A DNA stretch of 64,000 nt from Streptomyces canus (GCF_030816965.1 NZ_JAUSYQ010000002.1:4871501-4935500), one strand, 5' to 3'. Numbered from the stretch's first letter, positions 1 to 7,708 are shown. Numbers and translations are program-made. The notes: generated by a model not told the origin, from the sequence alone.

Positions 1-214
1 GGTCGATGCCGTAGCTGTTCAGGATCCGCCGGTAGCTGAACTCGTACGCGTCTTGCGGCAGGTTCTGCGCGAGCAGCTCCCGTGTCGGCGTGACGAGCTT
101 CGCGTGACCGGCCAGTTCGTAGCCGAGCGGGAAGCGCGGGTGGCCGGCGGTGGTGCGGATCGGAGCGCCCATGGGGGGCTGGAACTCCTGATAGGTGCAG
201 GTGGCGAGATCCAT
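1..214 (-). CDS. Unrecognised protein, N-terminal 71 residues only
   Basis: The gene starts at an ATG at 214 behind GAAAGGACGAGG and runs off the left edge with no stop. The visible part begins MDLATCTYQEFQPP and contains TTAGHPRFPLGYELAGHAK. I do not recognise the family. It is the second gene of the leftmost visible unit, after 290-517, with a strong hairpin between the two. Confidence 0.6.
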   Translation of the reverse strand, partial: MDLATCTYQEFQPPMGAPIRTTAGHPRFPLGYELAGHAKLVTPTRELLAQNLPQDAYEFSYRRILNSYGID

Positions 215-252
215 CCTCGTCCTTTCTGGTGGTGCTGGGTGCTGGTGCCATA

Positions 253-280
253 GGGAGGGGCCGTGTGGACGGCCCCTCCC
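253..280 (-). terminator. Intercistronic GC hairpin
   Basis: Perfect 12-bp arms (GGGAGGGGCCGT and its complement) enclose a 4-nt loop. It lies downstream of the 75-residue gene at 290-517. Similar GC hairpins occur after the first gene of several neighbouring units, so it may cause partial termination or stabilise the mRNA. Confidence 0.6.
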
Positions 281-289
281 CATGGGGCC

Positions 290-517
290 TTAGCCGTGAC
301 AGATGCACGTGCTCCTGTCGCCCGGCTCGGTGCCGTAGAGCCGGTTGGAGAGCCGGAGGATCCGCGCGGTGAGCTGGCAGAGGTCGGAGTTCTCGTCCTT
401 CCTCTCCTGGGCGGTGAGGGTCTCCCGGAGCCAGGGAAGGAGAAGGGCCATTTCCTCCCTGGTGAGGGTGAAGATGTCGCCGCTCTGGATTGCCTTGAGG
501 ATGTCCTGGTTCTCCAT
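290..517 (-). CDS. Small hypothetical protein, 75 aa
   Basis: ATG start at 517 behind a GAAAGG site. It is the first gene after the 549-620 copy of the repeated upstream element. The sequence is mostly helical in character (TREEMALLLPWLRETL), with two cysteines at the very C-terminus (STCICHG). No family is recognised. It being first behind the element, as parB and six other genes are, supports it being a real gene. Confidence 0.6.
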   Translation of the reverse strand: MENQDILKAIQSGDIFTLTREEMALLLPWLRETLTAQERKDENSDLCQLTARILRLSNRLYGTEPGDRSTCICHG

Positions 518-548
518 GGCCTTTGCCTTTCTTAGGGGTGGTGTGTGG

Positions 549-620
549 TACTTCCTCCATTCTTTCCTAGTTGGCTTTACCTAGCCAGTTTAACAGAACT
601 GATTAGGTAAAAGAATGCCA
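549..620 (-). promoter_or_regulatory. Repeated upstream element, copy 1 (most divergent)
   Basis: It retains the core cctagccagtttaaca and flanking segments of the element repeated at 2999, 3901, 5418, 7409, 10800, 11533 and 12701. Its inverted arms (ctagtt.. / ..gattag) differ in sequence from the other copies but still pair largely, with G-U pairs. It sits just upstream of the gene at 290-517, and its tail is next to the stop codon of the methylase gene at 632. Confidence 0.7.
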
Positions 621-631
621 AAGAGTGGTGG

Positions 632-1459
632 TCAGGCGAGCGTGAACAGGTCGAGCTGTCGGGGCTGCCTCTGGTGCCAGCCGTGGGTGGGCAGCGGTCC
701 GCCCTCCTCGGCGTCGACGACCAGGATGACCGTGCGCATGCTCGTCCCTGACGGCGCGAACGACTCGTCGGGCAGTGGTGCGAACGTGCCCTCGGCGAGG
801 GCGATCAGCTCACGGAACTCGACGGTGGCGCGGTCGCTGTGCCACGTCACCGACTCCGGCAGGACCGCGACGAGCGTGCCGTTGTCGTCGAGGAACCCCA
901 GCGCGTGCGTGACGTGCTGGACGGCTGCCGAGAACGGCGGGTTCATCAGCACCCGTCCGTAGCCGTGCGGGCAGTCGAGCGGGTCCAGGTCGAGGAAGTC
1001 CGCCTCGAGTACGCGGCGGGCGGTGCCCTGCTCGCGGAGGACGTGTACGCGCCGGGCGTCGATCTCCACGCAGTCGACGACCCCGCCACACTCGGCGGCC
1101 GGTCCCACGATGGAGCCGGTGCCCGCTGACGGCTCCAGGACGCTCATCCCTTCACGGACACCCGCGTGCGCCAGCATGTCGTCGACCACGCGCGGCGGGG
1201 TCGGGTACCAGCCCTGCTCGAACCGGCTCGGGAACTCGCGGGTGGCGAGGCACGCCCGCATGAACTCCTCCACCGGGAACGGGAAGACGTGGGCGCGTAC
1301 CGCGGTGCGGCCGTCCCAACGTCCGCCGATCTCCTTCAGGACCTTGTTCACCTGCTCGTACGTGGGCCTGTCCAGCTCGAACGGGATCTGCACCCGGTCG
1401 CCGGTGATGACGGTGCGGGTGTCGGTGAGGATGTCGTGGACGCCGCTTGGGATCTCCAT
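632..1459 (-). CDS. N6-adenine-type DNA methyltransferase, 275 aa
   Basis: The motif-I segment LEPSAGTGSIV (about residues 100-110) and motif IV LMNPPFS (about 170) are the SAM-binding and catalytic signatures of gamma-type amino-methyltransferases, so adenine-N6 methylation of DNA is expected. About 95 N-terminal residues precede motif I and may recognise the target. The last residues, RQLDLFTLA, match the bacterial sliding-clamp-binding consensus QL[SD]LF. It is the second gene of the parB unit, 130 bp downstream with a hairpin between. No restriction partner is visible, so it looks like an orphan methylase. Confidence 0.8.
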   Translation of the reverse strand: MEIPSGVHDILTDTRTVITGDRVQIPFELDRPTYEQVNKVLKEIGGRWDGRTAVRAHVFPFPVEEFMRACLATREFPSRFEQGWYPTPPRVVDDMLAHAGVREGMSVLEPSAGTGSIVGPAAECGGVVDCVEIDARRVHVLREQGTARRVLEADFLDLDPLDCPHGYGRVLMNPPFSAAVQHVTHALGFLDDNGTLVAVLPESVTWHSDRATVEFRELIALAEGTFAPLPDESFAPSGTSMRTVILVVDAEEGGPLPTHGWHQRQPRQLDLFTLA

Positions 1460-1544
1460 CGGACCCTCCGAAGGGGTTGGGGTGTCTGGCCGCGTGAACG
1501 GGGCTTAGATCGGCAGTGGTGGCCGGTGATCGATGTCCGGCCGA

Positions 1545-1575
1545 GAGGCGCACCGCGCGGTGGGCGGTGCGCCTC
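1545..1575 (-). terminator. Intercistronic hairpin between parB and the methylase gene
   Basis: Perfect 12-bp arms (GAGGCGCACCGC and its complement) enclose a 7-nt loop immediately 3' of parB. There is no clear U-run. It could attenuate read-through into the methylase gene. Confidence 0.55.
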
Positions 1576-1589
1576 GGGCGGGACGGGGG

Positions 1590-2966
1590 TCAGGCCTCGA
1601 CGTCGGCCCCGGCGTCGGGGGTGGCATCGTCGCCGGCCTCGGCGTCGGGGTTGACGGTCAGGCCACTGGCGCGGACCGCGGCGACCATCTCCGCCTTGCG
1701 GAGGTTGGCCATCGCCTTACCCGCGATGTCCTGGAGGTGCTTGATGCGCAGCCGGTGACCGCCGATGCCGCCGGGCGTACCGGCCAGGAGCAGTGCCAGC
1801 TCTTCCGGCTCGGTGGCGGCGAGCAGCGAGAGGATCTCCCCGGCTTCACCGAGCTTCTCGATCTTCCCGACGAGCTTCTTCCGGTCGACGACGATCCGCT
1901 CGCGTTCCTGCTCGGGCAGGTCGAGGGTGCCCGGCAGGGACTCCTGCCCGTTGTCCTTGCGTGCGGCGGCGGCCTCGTCGGAGAGGACGAAGAACGATCC
2001 CTGCTCCTCCTGCCGCTTCTCCTCGGTGTGGAGGGCCTGCGCGAAGGCCTCGGCGTCGCGGGCGCTCTTGAAGTCGCCGCGCACCCACTTGCCGAGGAAG
2101 CGCACCTGGTTGTCGTTGGACAGCTTCCCGACGTACCAGGCCAGGCCGACCGGCAGCTGGTTCTTCACGAGGGCTTCCTGCGCCTCGGGGCACAGGCGCA
2201 GCAGGTCGATGCGCCACTGGACGTAGGCCGGGCTCTTGCCGACGAGGTCGGCGACCTCGTCCACCGTGTATCCGGGCTCGATCTGCTTGCCGTTCTCGTC
2301 CATGCGGCCGTCGACGAGCTTCTTGAAGCCCTTCGCCTCCTCGATGGAGGTCATGTTCTCGCGGCCGACGTTCTCGGCGACGGCCTTCGCGAACGTCTCA
2401 AGGCCGTCACTGGCGCCGTGCAGGACGACCGCCTGCATCTGGGGCAGCTCGGCGATCTGCGCGGCCCGCCACCTGCGCTCGCCCATGACGAGCGTGAACC
2501 GCTTCGTCTCCGGGATGTACCGGACGGTGATCGGCTGGAGCTGGCCCAGCTTCGCCATGGACTTGGCGAGCTCCTGGAGGGAGGCCTGGTCGAAGTGCTC
2601 GCGCGGCTGGCCCGGGTCGCGGTCGATCTTGCTGGTCGGGATCGTGCGGAGCTGCGTCCGCTTCTCATCGCCGGCCGCCTTGGGGGCCGTCTCCTTCTTC
2701 TCGGGGGTCGCCTTCTTCGCGGCCGGGGCCTTCTTCGCGGTGGTCTTCTTCGCGGGCGCCTCGGCGGGCTCGGCGGCAGCGGCCCGGGTGCGGGGGCGGC
2801 GCGGGAGCCTGCGGGCGGGCGTCCTCTCCGCCGGGAAGTCGTCGTCCTTCGGTGCGCCGAGTCCGTCCGGAGCGAAACCCGCGGGGGTGTCGGTCGGGCT
2901 GACGACGTCTTCCGTGCCGTCGAGGTCGGTGGTCGTGGTGGCCTCGGTGGTGGCGGTGGCGGTCAT
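1590..2966 (-). CDS. parB: ParB/Spo0J-family protein, 458 aa
   Basis: After an Ala/Lys/Pro-rich N-terminal region of about 105 residues comes a ParB N-terminal domain (IPTSKIDRDPGQPREHF ... ITVRYIPETKRFTLVMGER RWRAA; the GERRWRAA box is the CTP/sulfiredoxin-fold motif), then a helix-turn-helix (YTVDEVADLVGKSPAYVQWR) and a C-terminal region. ParB proteins bind centromere-like sites for segregation; relatives on mobile elements can be regulators. No parA is in the window and no parS 16-mer was recognised nearby. ATG start at 2966, about 35 bp from repeat copy 2. The charged N-terminal tail is longer than in typical chromosomal ParB. Confidence 0.85.
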   Translation of the reverse strand: MTATATTEATTTTDLDGTEDVVSPTDTPAGFAPDGLGAPKDDDFPAERTPARRLPRRPRTRAAAAEPAEAPAKKTTAKKAPAAKKATPEKKETAPKAAGDEKRTQLRTIPTSKIDRDPGQPREHFDQASLQELAKSMAKLGQLQPITVRYIPETKRFTLVMGERRWRAAQIAELPQMQAVVLHGASDGLETFAKAVAENVGRENMTSIEEAKGFKKLVDGRMDENGKQIEPGYTVDEVADLVGKSPAYVQWRIDLLRLCPEAQEALVKNQLPVGLAWYVGKLSNDNQVRFLGKWVRGDFKSARDAEAFAQALHTEEKRQEEQGSFFVLSDEAAAARKDNGQESLPGTLDLPEQERERIVVDRKKLVGKIEKLGEAGEILSLLAATEPEELALLLAGTPGGIGGHRLRIKHLQDIAGKAMANLRKAEMVAAVRASGLTVNPDAEAGDDATPDAGADVEA

Positions 2967-2998
2967 AGCGCGTCCAATCGCTTGCTGGTGGGGTGGTT

Positions 2999-3089
2999 TG
3001 AACTACTTTCATTCTTTCCGAATCGGCTTGCCCTAGCCAGTTTTAACAAGCTGATTCAGTAAAAGAACTTCTAAGAACCCGCAGGTCAG
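2999..3089 (-). promoter_or_regulatory. Repeated upstream element, copy 2 (parB unit)
   Basis: On the transcribed (minus) strand the order is a TTCTT-type direct repeat, CTTTAC, an 11-nt arm GAATCAGCTTG, the core TTAAAACTGGCTAGGG, the opposing arm CAAGCCGATTC, then GGAAAGAATGAAAGTAG. Ten of eleven arm positions pair. It lies about 33 bp from the parB start. Confidence 0.8.
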
Positions 3090-3127
3090 AGGCGTTCTCA
3101 TTGCGGCTGCCCCCTTCCGGGGTGGGT

Positions 3128-3173
3128 CCGGCCCGGCACTCGGTGCGCCCGAAGGCGCCCGGTGCCGGGCCGG
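3128..3173 (-). terminator. Hairpin 3' of the frameshifted gene
   Basis: CCGGCCCGGCAC pairs with GTGCCGGGCCGG around a 22-nt loop that can itself fold. It follows the stop at 3194. The same GGCCCGGCAC arm recurs at 5063-5093. Confidence 0.6.
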
Positions 3174-3193
3174 TGAGGTGCGGTGGCCGTGGG

Positions 3194-3866
3194 TCAGCGG
3201 GCCAGGATCGCCTCGCCGATGTCGGTCAGCGTCACCGCCTGGCCGTCGAAGAGCGACGTGTTCCGCGCCTGCCGCGCCCAGCCCTGGCCAACGACCCACT
3301 CGACCATGTCGCGGCGGGGCCTCTCGCCGCGCTCGACGGTCACCCGGCACTGGCCGACCCGCAGCTCCTGGAGCGCCACGCCGTTGTCCCGGATGGCCTC
3401 CAGGGTGCGCTGCTGCGCCGGGGTCGCCGTCGGGACGTTGACCGGCGCGGGCGCCGGCTCGGCCTCGGCCTGCTCGGCGGTCTCCTCGTTCGGGGCGTCC
3501 TCGTAGTGACCCAGGAGGGTTGTCCGTGTTCTGGAGGAACCGCTGCGCGGCCTCCACCTCCATGCGGGCGGCCTCGTTGCGGATCTGGCAGGTGCTGGAC
3601 CCTGCATACCGCGTCAGCAGCTGGCGGGTGAGGTCCTTGCGCACGTCGGTCAGGGCCACGCGGACGCCGGCCTTCTCGGCGTACTCCAGAACTCGCCTGT
3701 ACGGGACGGCCTCGGCGGCGGCGTCCATCGCGGTGCGGATCAGGCTCGTGTCGACGCCCTGGCTGAGGTCCGTCAGGCACTTGGCGAGCTTCGTGCGCGC
3801 GTTCTCTTCGCGGGTGGTGTAGCTCTCGGCCAGGGACTCGAAGATCTCTGCGAGGGTGACGGCCAT
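3194..3866 (-). pseudogene. Hypothetical protein gene split by a frameshift near 3520
   Basis: Frame 1 starts at ATG 3866 (MAVTLAEIFESLAES) and reads sensibly to about 3520 (AAQRFLQNTDNPPG). The sequence then makes sense only in the next frame, from LLGHYEDAPNEET to the stop at 3194 (DGQAVTLTDIGEAILAR). Together they give about 220 residues: a helical N-terminal half, an acidic Ala/Pro linker and a compact C-terminal half. I do not recognise the family. The switch falls at CCTCCTGGG; a single-base indel, a sequencing error or a programmed +1 shift are all possible. It is the first gene after repeat copy 3. Confidence 0.55.
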
Positions 3867-3900
3867 GACTTGCTCCCATTCTGTGCAGGTTGGTGTGTTT

Positions 3901-3989
3901 TGAACTACTTTCATTCTGTCCGAAATGGCTTGCCCTAGCCAGTTTTAACAAGCTATTTCAGTAAAGGAACGGCAAAAGAAGCACGTCAG
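3901..3989 (-). promoter_or_regulatory. Repeated upstream element, copy 3
   Basis: Core TTAAAACTGGCTAGGG lies between arms GAAATAGCTTG and CAAGCCATTTC (10 of 11 pair). Compared with copy 2 the outer arm bases changed on both sides, which preserves pairing. The tail overlaps the stop codon of the methylase-like gene at 3986. Confidence 0.8.
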
Positions 3990-5038
3990 GCTGCTTCGGA
4001 GTCCATGCCCAGGAGTTGCTCGGTGCGGGCCAGCGCGTACGCGATGGCCATCTGGGCGGCGACGTCGTCTCGGCGCTCGACCATGGCGCGGCGGTGCTCG
4101 ACGGCCCGGGGCCACAGGTTGCCCTCGGCGAGCGTGTCGCCGCAGGCCACCATGGCGTTCGGGCCGAGGCCCCAGACGATCACGTTGACGGCGCACCCGG
4201 CTGCGGCCAGCGGGTCGAGCTCTTGCGCGAACCAGGTGTAGTTGGCCGGGTCCAGGCCCATGTATCGCAGGTGCTGGGCAGCGGAGCGGAACATGCCGCC
4301 GGTTCCGGCACACGGGTCGAGGAACGAGTAGCCGTCGTGGATTGCTTCGCTGTCCTGGCCGATGATCTGCGCGGCCATCATGTCGCACACCTCGGGCGGT
4401 GTGTGGTACTCGCCGAGGCCCTGCCGGGCCGAGTTGTGCCGCAGGCTGGTGACCGCCCACGACATCAGGTCGACATCGCCGTTCCACGCTGGATCCGCTC
4501 GCCCGGTGTGGTCGAGGACGTTGGCGTCCAGGGCCGCGTGGAAGGTGGCGCGGATCGCGCGCAGCTCGTTCGCCGTGTGCTTCTCCCCCTCGGCCCATTG
4601 GAAGAGGACGGAGGCGGTGTCGATGAGGTCGGGGCGGCGCATCCACCAATAGGCGGCGACCTCGCGGACGCAGGCGAGGATCTGCTGGGCGTCGAGGCCG
4701 CGGAAGAACTCGGCCAGGGTGCGCGGGTGTTCCTTCTGCGGCCAGAGCGCGAGGGTGGCGACGAGGCCGAGCGGGATCTCCATGCGGTTGCCGCCGTGAG
4801 CCTGGTGCCAGGCTGTGGAGACGGACTCCCCGAAGGTCGGGCCGTCGGCGGGGCGGATGGCGAACTCGCGGCCGCGGCTGCCGGTCTTCTTGACCTCGGG
4901 GGTGATGCTGGCCGATTGCTGCGGCTTCGGCAGGGTGGACGCCCACTGACCGGCGGTCGGCTTCGGCAGGGTGATCGTCGTCTCGGGCTTGGGGGGTTCG
5001 GGTTCGCCGAGGTCGGCGAACAGGTCGAGCTGTTCCAT
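3986..5038 (-). CDS. N6-DNA-methylase-fold protein lacking motif IV, 350 aa
   Basis: The start at 5038 has an ideal AAGGAGAGAAGCG site. The protein opens with MEQLDLFADL, a sliding-clamp-type QLDLF peptide at the extreme N-terminus. After about 200 residues comes an HsdM-like methylase region: GEYHTPPEVCDMMA (the HsdM-like YxTP segment) and motif I FLDPCAGTGGMF. After motif I the chain continues about 100 residues without any [ND]PP[YF] motif, so methyl transfer is doubtful; it may bind SAM or DNA, or be a degenerate methylase. It is the second gene of the unit headed by repeat copy 4. Confidence 0.75.
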   Translation of the reverse strand: MEQLDLFADLGEPEPPKPETTITLPKPTAGQWASTLPKPQQSASITPEVKKTGSRGREFAIRPADGPTFGESVSTAWHQAHGGNRMEIPLGLVATLALWPQKEHPRTLAEFFRGLDAQQILACVREVAAYWWMRRPDLIDTASVLFQWAEGEKHTANELRAIRATFHAALDANVLDHTGRADPAWNGDVDLMSWAVTSLRHNSARQGLGEYHTPPEVCDMMAAQIIGQDSEAIHDGYSFLDPCAGTGGMFRSAAQHLRYMGLDPANYTWFAQELDPLAAAGCAVNVIVWGLGPNAMVACGDTLAEGNLWPRAVEHRRAMVERRDDVAAQMAIAYALARTEQLLGMDSEAA

Positions 5039-5062
5039 CGCTTCTCTCCTTGCGGGCATGAG

Positions 5063-5093
5063 CCGGCCCGGCACCCTTGGAGTGCCGGGCCGG
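5063..5093 (-). terminator. Intercistronic hairpin GGCCCGGCAC type
   Basis: CCGGCCCGGCAC and its exact complement enclose a short loop between the gene at 5108 and the methylase-like gene starting at 5038. It may set relative expression within the unit. Confidence 0.6.
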
Positions 5094-5107
5094 GGGTGGG
5101 GCGGGGG

Positions 5108-5383
5108 TCAGAACCGGGCGAGGATGTCCTCCGCGACGTCCAGGTGACGGCAGACGTCCCAGGGGGCGATCTGGTCCAGGTGGCCGGCATCCTCGATGCA
5201 CAGGGCGAGCACCTCGGCGATCACCTTCATCTCGCGCGGCAGGTTCTGTCCGACCAGGTCGGCCGCCAGGCCCCGGTACCGGGCGGCCATGCCCGGGTGG
5301 AGGTCGGTCAGGTCGAGGTCCTCGTACGCGAGGGCGAGGGCGTTGGCCAGGGCTTCGGTGTCGGCGGTGAAGGTGGCGGCCAT
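5108..5383 (-). CDS. Small hypothetical protein, 91 aa
   Basis: Starts at the ATG at 5383 behind GGAAAGGGAG. An upstream in-frame ATG at 5431 inside the repeat would add MKVVQNTPTRPEREPD, but it lacks a properly spaced ribosome site. The protein is acidic and helical (ALALAYEDLDLTDLHPGMA; MKVIAEVLALCIEDAG). No family is recognised. First gene after repeat copy 4. Confidence 0.6.
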   Translation of the reverse strand: MAATFTADTEALANALALAYEDLDLTDLHPGMAARYRGLAADLVGQNLPREMKVIAEVLALCIEDAGHLDQIAPWDVCRHLDVAEDILARF

Positions 5384-5417
5384 GTCGGGCTCCCTTTCCG
5401 GGCGGGTTGGTGTGTTT

Positions 5418-5509
5418 TGAACTACCTTCATTCTTTCCGAAACGACTCGCCCTAGCCAGTTTTAACAAACCATTTCAGTAAAGGAACTTCTAAGAAAACC
5501 GCAGGTCAG
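5418..5509 (-). promoter_or_regulatory. Repeated upstream element, copy 4
   Basis: Arms on the minus strand are GAAATGGTTTG and CGAGTCGTTTC around the core. All eleven positions pair if G-U pairs are allowed in the minus-strand RNA, while the plus strand would have A-C mismatches. The tail overlaps the stop of the gene at 5506. Confidence 0.8.
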
Positions 5510-5760
5510 GCGCCCACCCCGGCGAGGCTCGCGCCGAACAGGTCGAGCTGCTCGGGGGTCCGCAGGTCCGCCTCCAGCGGCGGCAGCTCCTCGGGCGGCG
5601 CACTCCGGACACTCGGCAACTCAGGCTTCGGCTGCGGATTCTCGACATCCGCGCGGAGCTCGGCCACCAGCTCGGGGTCGAGGAAGTGGGCGGCGATCTC
5701 CTCCTCGGTCGGCAACCAGTCCGCCGGCCGCCGCTGCAACTTGAAGCGGACGCCGTTCAC
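5506..5760 (-). CDS. Small protein with C-terminal QLDLF clamp-type motif, 84 aa
   Basis: The reading frame ends PEQLDLFGASLAGVGA, a QL[SD]LF sliding-clamp peptide close to the C-terminus. The front part reads ADWLPTEEEIAAHFLDPELVAELRADVENP. Start is uncertain: the frame is open back to the stop of the preceding gene, where TAGGAGGA provides a ribosome site, and the GTG at 5760 lies about 35 nt from it; an upstream CTG is possible. Third gene of the unit headed by repeat copy 5. No family is recognised. Confidence 0.55.
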   Translation of the reverse strand: MNGVRFKLQRRPADWLPTEEEIAAHFLDPELVAELRADVENPQPKPELPSVRSAPPEELPPLEADLRTPEQLDLFGASLAGVGA

Positions 5761-5799
5761 CTGCGCCCAGACCGCCCACAGCCGCTCTTCCCGGTCCTC

Positions 5800-7056
5800 C
5801 TAGGCATGCAGGCGGTCCAGGGCCTCGTAGAACACGGTCCGGTCCGCCTGCCTCTTCTCGTCCTCCTCGCGGGCTCGCCGGGCAAGCCGGGCGGCCTGCT
5901 CGCCGTGAAGGAGCGGGCGGAGCGCCTCGTACTCCTCGGGGCGGTTCTTCTCGACGGGCTGAGGCTTCCACCGCCTCCATACGGCGATGGCGCGACGGCC
6001 GTCGGCGGTGACCCGGATGGGGCGGCGCGCGGTCTCGTCGGGCTCGCCGATGGTGAGGAACCCGGCCTTCACCAGCGGGGGCAGGCGGTGGCTGGCGACG
6101 ATGCGGCCGGGGAGCCCCGGCACCGGCACCTCGCGCAGCGTGCCGTCGAAGTCGCGGTGCAGCTGGCCGGCTGCCGCGCTGGCGACGAGATCGGCCTGGC
6201 CGGTCGACCAGCCGAGCGCGGCGGCCTGCGCCCGCTGGAGGCGCAGGTCCTGCGGGTCCTCGACGGGCGGGGCGGGCACGGGGACCGGCTCGTTCTCCTC
6301 GACCGGCTCGGGCTCGCCAGCCGGTTCCGGCTGCGCCGGGTCCTCGAGGACCGCCGGTGCGGCGGGCGGCGTCTCGCGGACCCGGCTGCCGTAGTTCGCG
6401 ACGGTGGTCATCGGGCGGCCTGCGCTGCTGTAGCGGACCGACACGCGGAACGCCCAGCCGCCGTCTTCGCTGACCCAGCGCTCGATGTCGTCCGCCCGCT
6501 CGGCGATCACCTCGTCGCCGTGGCGGGTGCTGACGACGACGAACGTGCCGATGCGCTCGCCGTTGCGGTAGTCCCCGGTGACGCGGAAGTCGCCGCCTCG
6601 CCCCTGGGTCAGGCCGAGGCGGCGCAGGACGCGCGCGATGGCGACGGTCGGGGTTGAGGCGGTGGCGCTCGTTCCTACCGGCTTGGTCCCTTCGTGGGGC
6701 GCGGCGGGAGGGCTTGAGGCGGCGCTCTGCTGGGGGGCGCGTGCGGCACGCTGGGCGGCGACGATGACCGCCGCGCGGGGCTCGTAGCAGGAGGGGCAGA
6801 AGGACTCGAATCGCGGCTTCCTGCGCTTGCCGTGGTCCAGGAGGCAGGTCCGCTCGTGCTGCGGGGCGTTGCACTCGGTGTCGGTGCACTCCGCCGCGCG
6901 CGGCTCCTGGTAGCCGATCCCCCGGTGGTAGTGCGCCCGCCAGGCTTCGAAGGGCTCGGGGCTGTACCAGCCGTCGGTGTCGGCTAGGCCGTCGGACACG
7001 TACCGGCGGTACGCGGCGCGCTCGTCTTCCTCGTTGCAGACGTGGCTAGTGGTCAT
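5800..7056 (-). CDS. Hypothetical protein with Cys-rich N-terminal part, 418 aa
   Basis: ATG 7056 follows GGAAAGGACCGATCGAC. The N-terminal 90 residues contain CTDTECNAPQHERTCLLD and FCPSCYEP, a likely zinc-binding arrangement. The middle holds a compact segment (LRRLGLTQGRGGDFRVTG ... RIGTFVVVSTRHGDEVI) followed by an acidic Pro/Glu linker (about residues 225-260). The C-terminal third resembles a winged-helix-type unit (FLTIGEPDETARRPIRVTAD) and ends in charged helices. Function unknown; DNA or nucleoprotein binding is a guess. It lies between 7122-7373 and 5506-5760 in one unit. Confidence 0.65.
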   Translation of the reverse strand: MTTSHVCNEEDERAAYRRYVSDGLADTDGWYSPEPFEAWRAHYHRGIGYQEPRAAECTDTECNAPQHERTCLLDHGKRRKPRFESFCPSCYEPRAAVIVAAQRAARAPQQSAASSPPAAPHEGTKPVGTSATASTPTVAIARVLRRLGLTQGRGGDFRVTGDYRNGERIGTFVVVSTRHGDEVIAERADDIERWVSEDGGWAFRVSVRYSSAGRPMTTVANYGSRVRETPPAAPAVLEDPAQPEPAGEPEPVEENEPVPVPAPPVEDPQDLRLQRAQAAALGWSTGQADLVASAAAGQLHRDFDGTLREVPVPGLPGRIVASHRLPPLVKAGFLTIGEPDETARRPIRVTADGRRAIAVWRRWKPQPVEKNRPEEYEALRPLLHGEQAARLARRAREEDEKRQADRTVFYEALDRLHA

Positions 7057-7090
7057 GTCGATCGGTCCTTTCCGTTCCGGGATGGAAGGC

Positions 7091-7114
7091 CCGGCCCGGC
7101 GAGTGTCGGGCCGG
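7091..7114 (-). terminator. Intercistronic hairpin
   Basis: CCGGCCCG and CGGGCCGG flank an 8-nt loop between the genes at 7122 and 7056. Same position in its unit as the hairpins at 253, 1545 and 5063. Confidence 0.5.
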
Positions 7115-7121
7115 GGAGGGC

Positions 7122-7373
7122 TCAGACGCGGGTGGCGGCCATGGCCGCGTCGACCATGGCGATCGTCTGCGGCCAGGTGGCACGCGCGGTCACCCACTCG
7201 TCGCCGCCGATGCCCTCGCGGCCGATGATTTCGGCGCGCTCCTCGGCGGGGAGCTGGACGAGATACCAGTAGCGGTCGTGGGAGACCAGGACGGTCAGGC
7301 CGAGGTTCGTCCGCTTCCAGTGGGAGGCGGTTGCGGCCGCGGCGAAGACCTCGTTGGCGGTGGCGGTGTCCAT
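7122..7373 (-). CDS. Small hypothetical protein, 83 aa
   Basis: Start at 7373 behind GGAAAGGGAG; the upstream ATG at 7421 (MKVVQNTPTCTEREPA) is in frame. The sequence contains an alternating beta-like core (LGLTVLVSHDRYWYLVQLP) and an acidic turn. First gene after repeat copy 5. No family is recognised. Confidence 0.6.
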   Translation of the reverse strand: MDTATANEVFAAAATASHWKRTNLGLTVLVSHDRYWYLVQLPAEERAEIIGREGIGGDEWVTARATWPQTIAMVDAAMAATRV

Positions 7374-7408
7374 GGCGGGCTCCCTTTCCGTGCAGGTTGG
7401 TGTGTTTT

Positions 7409-7499
7409 GAACTACTTTCATTCTGTCCGAAATGGCTTGCCCTAGCCAGTTTTAACAAGCCATTTCGGTAAAAGAACTTTCAAGAACCCGCAGGTCAGG
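7409..7499 (-). promoter_or_regulatory. Repeated upstream element, copy 5 (perfect arms)
   Basis: Arms GAAATGGCTTG and CAAGCCATTTC are perfectly complementary (11 of 11) around the 16-nt core TTAAAACTGGCTAGGG. Upstream on the minus strand are two GTTCTT repeats 10 bp apart. This is the cleanest copy. Confidence 0.85.
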
Positions 7500-7516
7500 A
7501 GCCCGTCAGGCGGTTG

Positions 7517-7708
7517 TCAGTCGGTGCGGCTCATGTCGATGTCGGGCCGCCGCAACTCTTCGGTGACCTCCTCGATGCTCGGCCCACCCTGCCAGGTGAG
7601 GGACGCTTTCACGCCGGGCGGCTCACGCAGTACCCATCCGGCGTCCGGCCAGATCAGGCGCACCCGGTACAGGATCCCGTTGACGGGCACCGGGCCCCTC
7701 GCGGTCAC
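7517..7708 (-). CDS. Small hypothetical protein, 63 aa
   Basis: The GTG start at 7708 overlaps the stop of 7705-8232 in a GTGA, so translation is coupled. It reads YRVRLIWPDAGWVLREPPGV and EEVTEELRRPDIDMSRTD. Last gene of the unit headed by repeat copy 6. No family is recognised. Confidence 0.55.
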   Translation of the reverse strand: MTARGPVPVNGILYRVRLIWPDAGWVLREPPGVKASLTWQGGPSIEEVTEELRRPDIDMSRTD

